Assembly (NCBI RefSeq): GCF_020215665.1
Contig: NZ_CP084061.1
Span: 1,736,001 to 1,800,000, forward strand
Length of the DNA stretch: 64,000 nt
Source: Blautia parvula
GTDB taxonomy: Bacteria; Bacillota; Clostridia; Lachnospirales; Lachnospiraceae
Direction of reading: 5' to 3'
The position numbers and the translations under genes were made by a program. This document shows, piece by piece, positions 10,578 to 18,630 of this stretch. Within the stretch, counting starts at the first letter, position 1. Every line of letters begins with the position of its first letter. Below the pieces are notes generated by a model. The model made no database searches, was not told the origin of the DNA, and saw nothing but the letters and a program-made list of their open reading frames with translations.

Positions 10578-12185
10578 TCAGGCTTTTGCATGTTCCTCAA
10601 GCACCTGAGGCTCCACATCGACCACATCATCCACATCCTCAATGATCTTATCAATAAAGAAAATCTTAAAGGTGGACGCAAGCTGCAGGATGAAGATAGG
10701 CAGTACGCAGAATCCGCCTACACCCGACAGATATTTCACGCCTTCCACGCCCTGCTGTCCTCCGCCGAAGATTACCATGATCACGGAAATGATACCGATA
10801 GAAACGCCCCATACGATCTTCTGCCAGTTTGCAGGCTCCTCATCGTAGCTGGAACCCTCCGTACAAATCTGGGAGATGGTGGTGGACATGGTATCCGCCG
10901 TAGTTGAGAACGCCGCTATCATGGTGATCATGATAAGAGGAATGAGGATAAAACTGATCGGCATCTTCTTAAGCAGCTCCCACAGACCGGACACCGCAAT
11001 GCCGTTCTGGATCGCCCCAATCAGATCCGCCTTTCCGATATCCTGCCAGTTGAGTGCAGTTCCGCTCCATACGGAGAACCAGATAAGGCCAAAGGTAGAC
11101 GGCATAATCCAGTTTACGATCATGAACTGGCGAATGGTTCTTCCGTAGGAAATCATAGCAAAGAAGATAGCCATCAGCGGCGCATAAGCGATCCAGCACG
11201 CCCAGTCAAACATGGTCCACCAGGTAACCAGTGCCTCACCGCCTACATTTCCGGGGTCAAGTCCCCATGAGAGGAAGTGGTCGCCCCAGTATCCGATACC
11301 TGTATTCATCATGTTCAGTATGTACACCGTCGGTCCTGCGATCAACAGGAATACAAGAAGCACATAGAAGATCTTGGAAGTTCCGTTCGCCAGCCACTTG
11401 ATACCTTTATCAAGGCCAGCCACAGAGGCAATGGTAAAGGTGGCCGTAATGATCACGAACAAGGTGATCCACACAACCGGTCCCTGCTTGATACCGTAAG
11501 CTGCCTCCAGACCGGAGCCGATCAGAGCCAGTCCCATACCCAGGTTACTGGAAAGTCCCAGTGCCAGAGCCACGATGGAAATTACGTCGATGATGCTTCT
11601 CAGTACACCGTATTTGACTCTCTGTCCAAAGAGAGGAGTCAGGGAAGCTGCCACAGACAGTTCTTCCTTCTTGTTGAAATAAATGTAAGCCATTGCACAT
11701 CCAACGATGGAGTACATTGCGTAAGGGATAAATGTCCAGTTGTAGAACACACGGCCCATACCGAACATGGCAGCCTCCTGGGTCAGCGGCTCAATGCCGT
11801 AGCCTCCCAGTTCCCCGTAAATACTGCCGTAATAAATCATTACCTCATTGGCACCGTACACGATACATCCTGTAGCGATACCGCCTGTCAGCGTCATGGC
11901 GAACCATGAACCAAAGGAGTGCTTTGCCTTGGCATTGCGGCCTCCGAACCTGACCTTGCCCAGTTTGGAAAATGTAAGTATCATTACCACAACCAGACAG
12001 AAAATAGCTACCAGCTGATACAGCCATCCAAAGCTCTTCAGGGACCATCCGAAAATAGCTGAGCAGACTTCCGTCAGCCACTCATTTTTCAGGATTCCCA
12101 GAAGTGCTCCGCCGCCGATGATAATGAACGCAGGAATAAACACACTCCATCGAACAGCTTTTTGTTGTTTCTTTTCTCCACTCAT
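10578..12185 (-). CDS. BCCT family betaine-type transporter
   Basis: This 535-residue inner-membrane transporter of the betaine/carnitine/choline family has about twelve membrane segments. BCCT features include FTFSKLGKVRFG-like (here LTFSKLGKVRFGG), the glycine-rich membrane segment FAMTLTGGIATGCIVYGANE, the Trp-rich WWTMFDWACWIAYAPLMAIFFAMISYGRTIRQF, and ITMIAAFSTTADTMS. Substrates of this family carry quaternary ammonium groups. AGGAGGG precedes the ATG. It is encoded directly after the MIO-less lyase, so I infer import of a trimethylammonium compound with an imidazole ring (ergothioneine or hercynine). An acidic tail ends the protein. Exact substrate unproven. Confidence 0.92.
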   Translation of the reverse strand: MSGEKKQQKAVRWSVFIPAFIIIGGGALLGILKNEWLTEVCSAIFGWSLKSFGWLYQLVAIFCLVVVMILTFSKLGKVRFGGRNAKAKHSFGSWFAMTLTGGIATGCIVYGANEVMIYYGSIYGELGGYGIEPLTQEAAMFGMGRVFYNWTFIPYAMYSIVGCAMAYIYFNKKEELSVAASLTPLFGQRVKYGVLRSIIDVISIVALALGLSSNLGMGLALIGSGLEAAYGIKQGPVVWITLFVIITATFTIASVAGLDKGIKWLANGTSKIFYVLLVFLLIAGPTVYILNMMNTGIGYWGDHFLSWGLDPGNVGGEALVTWWTMFDWACWIAYAPLMAIFFAMISYGRTIRQFMIVNWIMPSTFGLIWFSVWSGTALNWQDIGKADLIGAIQNGIAVSGLWELLKKMPISFILIPLIMITMIAAFSTTADTMSTTISQICTEGSSYDEEPANWQKIVWGVSIGIISVIMVIFGGGQQGVEGVKYLSGVGGFCVLPIFILQLASTFKIFFIDKIIEDVDDVVDVEPQVLEEHAKA

Positions 12186-12291
12186 AGAATACCCTCCTGG
12201 TGATATAATTTTTTCCCGCGGCTCCCCGGTATATGACCGGACAGCCGCTTATGTAATGCGGATTGGTCTTTCCGCTTTACTGCAGTCTTAT

Positions 12292-13788
12292 TTACTCTGT
12301 CTTATAAGATTTCAGGAACTCATAAGTCTTCTGGATGTCCACTGACATGTTCCTGTCATTGTCCAGATAGGGGACCACTTTCCTGTAGGACTCAAACAAT
12401 GGCTTTGTCCCCTCCCCAAGCATGGGATTCTCTCTTAAATCCACGGCCTGGGCTGCATGCATCAGCTCAATGGCTGCCATGTAGTACAGGTTGTCAATGA
12501 TCCTGCGCATATTTGCCGCTGCCATGGTGGAATTGCTTGCGGTATCCTCTATATGGCCTGCCATGCTCAGGAAATCAAGGGAACATGGATTGGCATACAT
12601 GCGGTTCTCCGTATCCAGATAAGACACGGTCTTCTGAATGGTTCCGTAGGCAATGACCGCGCCCTCCACAGGTGTCAGGAAACGATTCAGCTTTGTAAAG
12701 CCCGGGTCACCGATCCTTAAAATCTGCTGGGAGATCATCTTTGACATATGTGCCAGTCCCGTGCTCGCCATCTCCACAGCCAGTACCCAGGTAAGCGGTT
12801 CAAAGTTAGGGCTTCCGCACATTCTGTCCTCCTCAGGAAGCAGGCATGGATTGTCATCTGTGGCATTTAACTCCACACTAAGCTGCTGTTTCAGGTAGCC
12901 CAGGGCATCCATCACAGAACCTGTGATGGCGCTCTGGCACCGGAAGCTCAATGGGTCCTGAAGGGCTCTGCCCTCCCAGGGTTTTTCCAGATAACTGCCC
13001 TTTAAGAGCTCCTTACATTTTCTGGCTGATTCTATCTGGCCCTGATAGCCCCTCTCCCGGTTCACGCTCTCGTCCATGGGGTCAAGCACGCCGTTCAGCC
13101 CCTCAAGCGCCAGGCAGAATACCCTTCTGTAACGCTCAATAAACTGTTCCGCCTCAATGACTCCCATGGCTGCGAAAGCGGCTCCCTGGGCATTGGAGGA
13201 GACAATGCCCAGGCCGTCCTTTGGTCCCAGCTTCAGCGGCTCCAAACCTGCCAGCTCCAGCGCTTTCGCACTTTCCATGCGCTGGTTCTGGTAATAAGCT
13301 TCGCCTTCCCCGATGGCTGTCAGTCCAATGGCGGGAAGGGTTGCGATATCTGCTTCCCCCACGCTGCCCCGGCTCTTCATGACCGGATGGACGCCTCTGT
13401 TTAAAAATTCCACATAATACTGCACAATCTCCGGGGCCACACCTGTGTGACCGCAGAGAAAACCGTTCAAACGGACAGCCATGATGGTTCTTGTCTCCGG
13501 AATGCTGCACTCCGGCCCCACACCGATCATATGGCTTCTCAAAAGATTCTTGTTGTAGGCGTCGTATCGGTCTGCATACACCACCTTGTCCTTGTTCCAG
13601 CCCACACCTGTATTCAGCCCGTAAACTGCAACACCGCGTTTGTCCAGCTCAAAAATCAGCTCTCTGGCTTTCCTGACCTTGTCCATGGCTTCTGCATCCA
13701 CTTCCACTTTTGCATTTTCAAATGCGATTTCCTTGATCTGGGAAATCGTCAGCTCACTTCCGGTCAGCCGAATTACCTTCTCCTGCAT
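12292..13788 (-). CDS. HAL/PAL-family lyase without MIO triad, candidate ergothionase
   Basis: This 498-residue protein is clearly in the aromatic amino acid ammonia-lyase fold: YGLNTGVG (Tyr56), NLLRSHMIGVG, GSVG, GEGEAYY, KEGLAL-like GPKDGLGIVSSNAQGAA, QDPLSFRCQ and GQIES segments are all present. The MIO-forming Ala-Ser-Gly that follows GSVG is replaced by Glu-Ala-Asp (residues 145-147), so the electrophilic cofactor cannot form. Ordinary histidine ammonia-lyase activity is therefore unlikely. Ergothionases are HAL-fold enzymes that eliminate trimethylamine, an easier leaving group, by acid/base catalysis; as I recall from Treponema denticola ergothionase work, they do so without MIO. With a BCCT transporter downstream and a urocanase in the cluster, ergothionase (or hercynine lyase) is the best reading. 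It follows the molybdenum subunit stop by 1 base. Confidence 0.82.
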   Translation of the reverse strand: MQEKVIRLTGSELTISQIKEIAFENAKVEVDAEAMDKVRKARELIFELDKRGVAVYGLNTGVGWNKDKVVYADRYDAYNKNLLRSHMIGVGPECSIPETRTIMAVRLNGFLCGHTGVAPEIVQYYVEFLNRGVHPVMKSRGSVGEADIATLPAIGLTAIGEGEAYYQNQRMESAKALELAGLEPLKLGPKDGLGIVSSNAQGAAFAAMGVIEAEQFIERYRRVFCLALEGLNGVLDPMDESVNRERGYQGQIESARKCKELLKGSYLEKPWEGRALQDPLSFRCQSAITGSVMDALGYLKQQLSVELNATDDNPCLLPEEDRMCGSPNFEPLTWVLAVEMASTGLAHMSKMISQQILRIGDPGFTKLNRFLTPVEGAVIAYGTIQKTVSYLDTENRMYANPCSLDFLSMAGHIEDTASNSTMAAANMRRIIDNLYYMAAIELMHAAQAVDLRENPMLGEGTKPLFESYRKVVPYLDNDRNMSVDIQKTYEFLKSYKTE

Positions 13789-13789
13789 G

Positions 13790-16057
13790 TTAATTGCCCT
13801 CCTTACGTTTCTCTTCCAGATATGCCACTACCTTCTCCGGTGTGATGGGATAACTTGCAAAACAGCTCCCCAGCGCGTAGTTTATGGCATTGGCCACTGC
13901 CGGCGCCGGTGCCACGGCTGCGATCTCTCCCAAACTCTTTCCTCCGTATGGGCCATCCGGCTCCCCGTCCTCCACAAAGATGGAGCGCACCTTTGGCATA
14001 TCCGGTGCATTGATAATATGATACTTGGAGAAGTTTTTGGTCTTGACCCTTCCCTTTGCATCATAGGAAATCTCTTCAAAGAGAGCCTGCCCCAGACTCA
14101 TCTGGGCACCACCCTCCACCTGGCCTTCAGACAGCGTCCGGTTCATGACCTGTCCCACATCATGTACGCAGAACAGGTCCAGCACCTCTGTCTGCCCCGT
14201 ATACTTATCCACCCGCACCTCAGCAAAGGCACAGCAGTAAGTTCCCGGGTTGGACGGCGGCTCGTATTCCAGCTCCGTGTGCATGTAACGGCAGCACTTA
14301 AGTTCATAGTCAAGCGCTATTTGTTTATAAGACTTCTCCTCCTTTTCGCAGCGAAGGATTCCGTCATCGGCCTCTATCTTGTCCTGATCCCATTGATACA
14401 TCTCCACACATGCCTGTTTCATCTTGTCCAGAAGCTGTTCTCCTGCCTTCTGCACTGCCCGTCCGCACACATAGGTGACACGGCTGGCCTGTGTTCCCGC
14501 CGCGTCATATGGGGTGATAAAAGTGTCGGCCTCGTGGATCTTGATCCGATATACATCCATATGCAGCGCTTCTGCTGCTATCTGCTGCATGGTCATAACC
14601 GTTCCGCAGCCCTGGTCATGGATTCCGATCTGCACCTCCACAGTTCCGTCCGGATGCAGGGATATGGTCACATTTGTAAACTCCGGATACGCGCCCTTAT
14701 AGCCATTTCCATGGGCACCGCAGGCCATGCCTACTCCATACGCGTACCGTCTGGTATCCTTCTCATGAATATGTTCTCTTTTTTCTTTCCAGGAAAAGAC
14801 CTCCATGCCTTTCCGGATACATTCCTCTATCCTGGCATTTCCCAGATTCGTTCCCCCTGTGGGGTCATCATCCATAGGATGTACAATGTTTTTCAGCCTG
14901 AGTTCACAAGGGTCCATACCGATGGCATTTGCTGCCTGGTCCAGATTTACCTCCGTGACAGCATGAGCCTGGGGAGAACCGTAGCCTCTGCAGGCGCCCC
15001 CGGAAATGGTATTTGTATAGAAGGTCCGCACATGGCAGGTCTGGTTCTCAACATGATACATGCGGAACAGTTTTTTACAGTACGCCATGGCAATTGCCGA
15101 AGCATTGGTATAATAGGCACCTCCGTCAATATCCGCATCTATTCTGCGTCCTCTAATGACGCCATCTCTGGTAACCGCTGTTTTTACACGGGTTTCCGTG
15201 GCATTTCTGCTTCTGGTTCCCATGACTGCATCCTGCCTGTCCATATACAGCATGACCGGACATCTCAGTATCCATGTGGCAAATGCACAGGCCGGCTCCA
15301 CCACGGTCTGCCCCTTTCCTCCAAAAGAACCGCCCATCACAGCTTTTATAACACGGACCTTTGTATAAGGGATGCCCAGCAGATGGCTGATATGGTATCT
15401 GACCTGGTAAACCGTCTGGCACGGGGTCCAGAGTACCAGATTGCCGTTCTCGTCAATCTCACTCAGTGCAATATGGGGTTCAATGGCGCTGTGGTGGATT
15501 TTCTGGGTACTTCCCTCTGTGCTCACCACGATCAGCCCATCTTTTGCTTCCCCATCTCCGGTAAGCGCCTCATAATCCCCGCAGCTAACCTCTTTTTCAA
15601 ATGCAAGCATACCCTCTGTTTTCCTGGCAGCATTAAGGCCGATGACGGGGGCAGCTTCATCATAATCGATCTCCACCAGACTGACTGCCTCCTCCACGGC
15701 TGCCTTGGTTTCCCCTACGACAAGGGCCAGATGGTCTCCCACATAACGGGCCTTTTCGCTTAAAATATACTGGTCCATGGGAGCATCCAGACAGGCAGAC
15801 CAGTTGTGCGGGTTGTAAGGTATTTTCGGCACATTCGCATGGGTAAACACTGCCCGGACGCCCGGTACCTGTTTTGCCTTCTCCGTACGGATTGTAATAT
15901 CCGCATTGGCTTTTTCACTCAGAACCAGCTTGGCATAGAGCATGCCGGCGATCTGCCTGTCACAGGTGTACTTTGTCTTTCCCCTGGCCTTGTCATACAC
16001 ATCCTCACGGATATAGCTCTTTCCCACATATTTCAAATCGCTTTTATTTGTATCCAT
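13790..16057 (-). CDS. Xanthine-dehydrogenase-type molybdenum hydroxylase, large subunit
   Basis: This 755-residue molybdopterin-binding subunit belongs to the xanthine oxidase family, which hydroxylates carbon next to ring nitrogen using water. Motifs: MGGSFGGKGQ (242-250), GGACRGYGSPQAHAVTE (353-369), and C-terminal YGGKSLGEIAAVAPAPAVANAI with the expected catalytic Glu in GE. Its start overlaps the FAD-subunit stop by one base (TAATG), with GAGGAGG upstream. In this cluster a purine substrate is not suggested by any neighbour. I infer action on the imidazole or thiohydantoin ring produced from the lyase/hydratase steps. A true xanthine dehydrogenase remains possible. Confidence 0.93.
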   Translation of the reverse strand: MDTNKSDLKYVGKSYIREDVYDKARGKTKYTCDRQIAGMLYAKLVLSEKANADITIRTEKAKQVPGVRAVFTHANVPKIPYNPHNWSACLDAPMDQYILSEKARYVGDHLALVVGETKAAVEEAVSLVEIDYDEAAPVIGLNAARKTEGMLAFEKEVSCGDYEALTGDGEAKDGLIVVSTEGSTQKIHHSAIEPHIALSEIDENGNLVLWTPCQTVYQVRYHISHLLGIPYTKVRVIKAVMGGSFGGKGQTVVEPACAFATWILRCPVMLYMDRQDAVMGTRSRNATETRVKTAVTRDGVIRGRRIDADIDGGAYYTNASAIAMAYCKKLFRMYHVENQTCHVRTFYTNTISGGACRGYGSPQAHAVTEVNLDQAANAIGMDPCELRLKNIVHPMDDDPTGGTNLGNARIEECIRKGMEVFSWKEKREHIHEKDTRRYAYGVGMACGAHGNGYKGAYPEFTNVTISLHPDGTVEVQIGIHDQGCGTVMTMQQIAAEALHMDVYRIKIHEADTFITPYDAAGTQASRVTYVCGRAVQKAGEQLLDKMKQACVEMYQWDQDKIEADDGILRCEKEEKSYKQIALDYELKCCRYMHTELEYEPPSNPGTYCCAFAEVRVDKYTGQTEVLDLFCVHDVGQVMNRTLSEGQVEGGAQMSLGQALFEEISYDAKGRVKTKNFSKYHIINAPDMPKVRSIFVEDGEPDGPYGGKSLGEIAAVAPAPAVANAINYALGSCFASYPITPEKVVAYLEEKRKEGN

Positions 16058-16917
16058 TATCTGCCCGCCTCCTCTTCTGCCCTGCGAAGGTCATCCAGTA
16101 TCTGGTCAATGACCCCGAAAGCGGCTGATTTTTTATAATGCTTTGACGGCCGGTTCGGAATATTCTCCTCTATCTGGGCGTACACAGCATCCCGAATCTT
16201 TTCCTCGTCACAGCCGGAAAGTGTCTGTCCCTCCAGACACGCTTCAATCAGACGGGCACGGCCCGCTTTTGCGCCCACGGCCCCCAGATATACTACAGGG
16301 TGCATCATACATCCCTCTTTTATCTCTGTACAGATACAGCCGTTTATCTTTGAAATGGTAACTGCTTTTCTGGCACCTACTTTTGCAAATGCTGAAAGCA
16401 CATGCTGTTTCTTCACAATAAACTTAAGGATGACTTCTCTTTCTCCCAGGGTGGTCTTCTCCAGGCCTTCCACAAAATCATCCACCAGACGTTTTGTCAC
16501 TGCACCTGTCCCGTCCAGAATCTCTGCCTCTGCGCCATAGGCAAGCAGCACCGGGGTAGTATCTGAACTCTGGGATGCGTTTGCCACATTTCCTCCCAGG
16601 GTGGCCCGGTTCCTGATCTGGGTGGAGCCTACCATGGATGCGGCCTTAGAAAGAGCCGGTATCCATGTCCTGACAAGGGGACTCTGTTCCAGCTCTGTCA
16701 TGGTGACACCTGCGCCGATGATCACGGAATCCTCTGTCTCTGTGATCTGTGACAGCTCCGGCAGATGTGTCAGGTCAATCAATGAATAATGAAATTTTTT
16801 TTCTTTTCTCAAGTGGATGACAAGGTCTGTTCCCCCTGCGCAGAGATAAGTATTCTCATCTTTTTCCCTGAGGGCAGCAGCCAGTTCATCCAGATTTTGC
16901 GGTATTCGGAAACTCAC
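16057..16917 (-). CDS. Molybdenum hydroxylase FAD-binding subunit
   Basis: This 286-residue medium subunit (CoxM/XdhB type) passes electrons from the iron-sulfur subunit to FAD. FAD-binding motifs are LCAGGTDLVIHLRK (about 26-39) and TQIRNRATLGGNVANASQSSDTTPVLLAYGAEAE (about 95-128). The CO dehydrogenase flavoprotein C-terminal domain follows (YLGAVGAKAGRARLIEACL). The start overlaps the small-subunit stop by 4 bases (ATGA). No 4Fe-4S insertion of the hydroxybenzoyl-CoA reductase type is seen. Confidence 0.93.
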   Translation of the reverse strand: MSFRIPQNLDELAAALREKDENTYLCAGGTDLVIHLRKEKKFHYSLIDLTHLPELSQITETEDSVIIGAGVTMTELEQSPLVRTWIPALSKAASMVGSTQIRNRATLGGNVANASQSSDTTPVLLAYGAEAEILDGTGAVTKRLVDDFVEGLEKTTLGEREVILKFIVKKQHVLSAFAKVGARKAVTISKINGCICTEIKEGCMMHPVVYLGAVGAKAGRARLIEACLEGQTLSGCDEEKIRDAVYAQIEENIPNRPSKHYKKSAAFGVIDQILDDLRRAEEEAGR

Positions 16918-17378
16918 TTGATTTCCCCCTCTCCCACGGCATTCACAGCCTTCACGATTTTCTCATACCCTGTACAGCGGCACAGATTTCCCTCGATGGC
17001 TCTCTTGATTTCCTCCACTGTGGGGTGGGGATTCTCATAGAGCAGTGCCTTACAGGACAATATCATACCCGGTGTGCAGAAACCGCACTGGACAGCTCCC
17101 ATCCGGATAAACGCCTTCTGCAGCGCGTCCAGCTCACCGTTTTGTTCCAGTCCCTCAATGGTGGTGATCTCCCGGTCCATGACCTGGCCTGCAAAGACCG
17201 TACAGCTTGTCACAGCTTTTCTGTCCAGCAGTACCGTACAGGCACCGCATTCTCCCTCGCTACAGCCCTCCTTCACACCGGTCAGTCCGCAGTCCTCACG
17301 CAGAAAATCGAGCAGACGTTTTGTCGGCTCTGTCTCTTTCTCTATCTGTTCTCCGTTGATCATACATCTGAGCAGCAT
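16914..17378 (-). CDS. Molybdenum hydroxylase [2Fe-2S] subunit
   Basis: This 154-residue small subunit (CoxS/XdhC type) carries two [2Fe-2S] clusters. The plant-ferredoxin cluster motif is GCSEGECGACTVLL, with the fourth Cys in VTSC; the second cluster is QCGFCTPG plus NLCRCTGYEKIVKAV. I chose the ATG at 17378 because GAGAGG lies 8-12 bases upstream. An ATG at 17447 would read through the ribosome site and add an implausible basic tail. It is the first gene of the catabolic operon and lies just behind the SARP-type promoter. Confidence 0.93.
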   Translation of the reverse strand: MLLRCMINGEQIEKETEPTKRLLDFLREDCGLTGVKEGCSEGECGACTVLLDRKAVTSCTVFAGQVMDREITTIEGLEQNGELDALQKAFIRMGAVQCGFCTPGMILSCKALLYENPHPTVEEIKRAIEGNLCRCTGYEKIVKAVNAVGEGEIK

Positions 17379-17461
17379 TCTATTCACCCTCTCCTGCTTT
17401 TTTCTTATATCTTTTACGCCTCTTTGTGCGTTTTTCAGTCTGTCCATTGTCTGATGAGTCT

Positions 17462-17493
17462 ATTGTATATCACTTCCGTTGAAAAACCGTTGA
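17462..17493 (-). promoter_or_regulatory. SARP-type promoter of the catabolic operon
   Basis: On the minus strand two TCAACGG heptamers (17487-17493 and 17476-17482) are separated by 4 bases, an 11-bp period. Exactly 8 bases after the second comes a TACAAT -10 (17462-17467). There is no consensus -35. Direct heptamers with 4-bp gaps, the last one 8 bp from the -10, is the established arrangement for SARP activators. Operon control by the SARP-like protein at 6.5-9.5 kb is inference. Confidence 0.65.
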
Positions 17494-17530
17494 AATCCCT
17501 CTGGTTTTTTGTCTATTTTCCAAGAAACTC

Positions 17531-17559
17531 TTGACGGAAATGGTTTTTTCTTAAATAAT
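17531..17559 (+). promoter_or_regulatory. Promoter of citC
   Basis: TTGACG (17531-17536) and AATAAT (17554-17559) are 17 bases apart, 24 bases before the citC ATG, which has AGGAGG in front. The heptamer site of the divergent operon lies about 40-55 bp upstream of this -35. Confidence 0.6.
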
Positions 17560-17583
17560 GAGTAACAGACAGGAGGTTTTACT

Positions 17584-18630
17584 ATGGAACTGGCAAACAG
17601 CTACCTGGAGGAGGGCTTTCCCTTCCGGGGCCGAAAGAGAAAAAAAATGGAACAGTTTCTGGAAAAAAGCGGCCTGACCTATGACGCGCAGATCATCTAC
17701 TCTGTCCTGCTGTGCAGGGGGGACGGGGAGATCATAGGCTGCGGTTCCAGACATGAAAATATTTTGAAATGCATTGCTGTGGATGAAACTTACCAGGGGG
17801 AAGGGCTTCTGCAGCGAATCGTCACACAGCTTATCAAACAGGCTTATACCTGCGGCATTCCGCATCTGTTTTTATTTACCAAACCAAAATACCGGGTTGT
17901 TTTTGAGGATATGGGCTTCTACCCCATAACGGAAACAGATACCATGCTGCTGCTGGAGAACAGAAAGGATGGTATCTCCCATTATCTGAAGGAGGAGCTT
18001 GCCAAATTTCCTCTCCCTCCCTGCAAAGACGCGGGTGCCATTGTCATGAATGCCAATCCCTTCACCAGGGGGCACCGTTATCTGATCGAAACCGCGGCAC
18101 AGGCGTGTGACGTGCTCCATGTCTTTGTGCTCTCCGCTGACGCTTCGGAGTTTCCCGCTGATGTCAGGCTTCGTCTTGTCAGGGAGGGATGCAGGGATCT
18201 TGAAAATGTCATGGTCCACGGCAGTTCCGAATATCTCATCTCCCATGCCACCTTTCCCGACTATTTCCTGAAGGATAAGGCAGGGGCTTCGGACAAAGCC
18301 GCGGAACTGGATTTGAAAATTTTTGCAGACTATTTCAGGGATGCCTTTCATATTAAAAAGCGTTTTGTTGGGGAGGAACCCTTTTCCCCGGTCACAAGAG
18401 CGTATAATGAACAGATGAAGCAGACCCTTCCGGCCTGTGGGATCGAGGTTGTGGAAATTCCACGGAAGACATGCGGAGATACAATTATCAGTGCAACCCT
18501 TGTCCGGGAGAAATTCCTGGCAGGCCATATGGAATCCCTTCGTCCGCTGGTGCCGGACAATACTTACCACTATCTGGTATCACAGGAGGGGATTGCCCTC
18601 AGAAAACAACTATTGGAGAGACAGTCATGA
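17584..18630 (+). CDS. citC: Citrate lyase ligase CitC
   Basis: This 348-residue [citrate (pro-3S)-lyase] ligase acetylates the thiol of the prosthetic group on the citrate lyase acyl carrier protein, using ATP and acetate. Residues 1-130 are GNAT-like (YQGEGLLQRIVTQLI). From about 150 there is a nucleotidyltransferase domain with the (T/H)xGH motif in MNANPFTRGHRYLIE, and ISATLVREKFLAG near the end matches the family's second nucleotide motif. Length is typical. It overlaps the next gene by ATGA. The citrate lyase genes citD, citE and citF are not in the window, so these activating enzymes are orphans here. Confidence 0.93.
   Translation: MELANSYLEEGFPFRGRKRKKMEQFLEKSGLTYDAQIIYSVLLCRGDGEIIGCGSRHENILKCIAVDETYQGEGLLQRIVTQLIKQAYTCGIPHLFLFTKPKYRVVFEDMGFYPITETDTMLLLENRKDGISHYLKEELAKFPLPPCKDAGAIVMNANPFTRGHRYLIETAAQACDVLHVFVLSADASEFPADVRLRLVREGCRDLENVMVHGSSEYLISHATFPDYFLKDKAGASDKAAELDLKIFADYFRDAFHIKKRFVGEEPFSPVTRAYNEQMKQTLPACGIEVVEIPRKTCGDTIISATLVREKFLAGHMESLRPLVPDNTYHYLVSQEGIALRKQLLERQS

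Noticed and set aside
13640-15763. A 707-codon open frame on the plus strand opposite the molybdenum subunit
   Set aside because: It is antisense to a gene with clear molybdopterin motifs, has no ribosome site and no recognisable domain, and arises from third-position bias.
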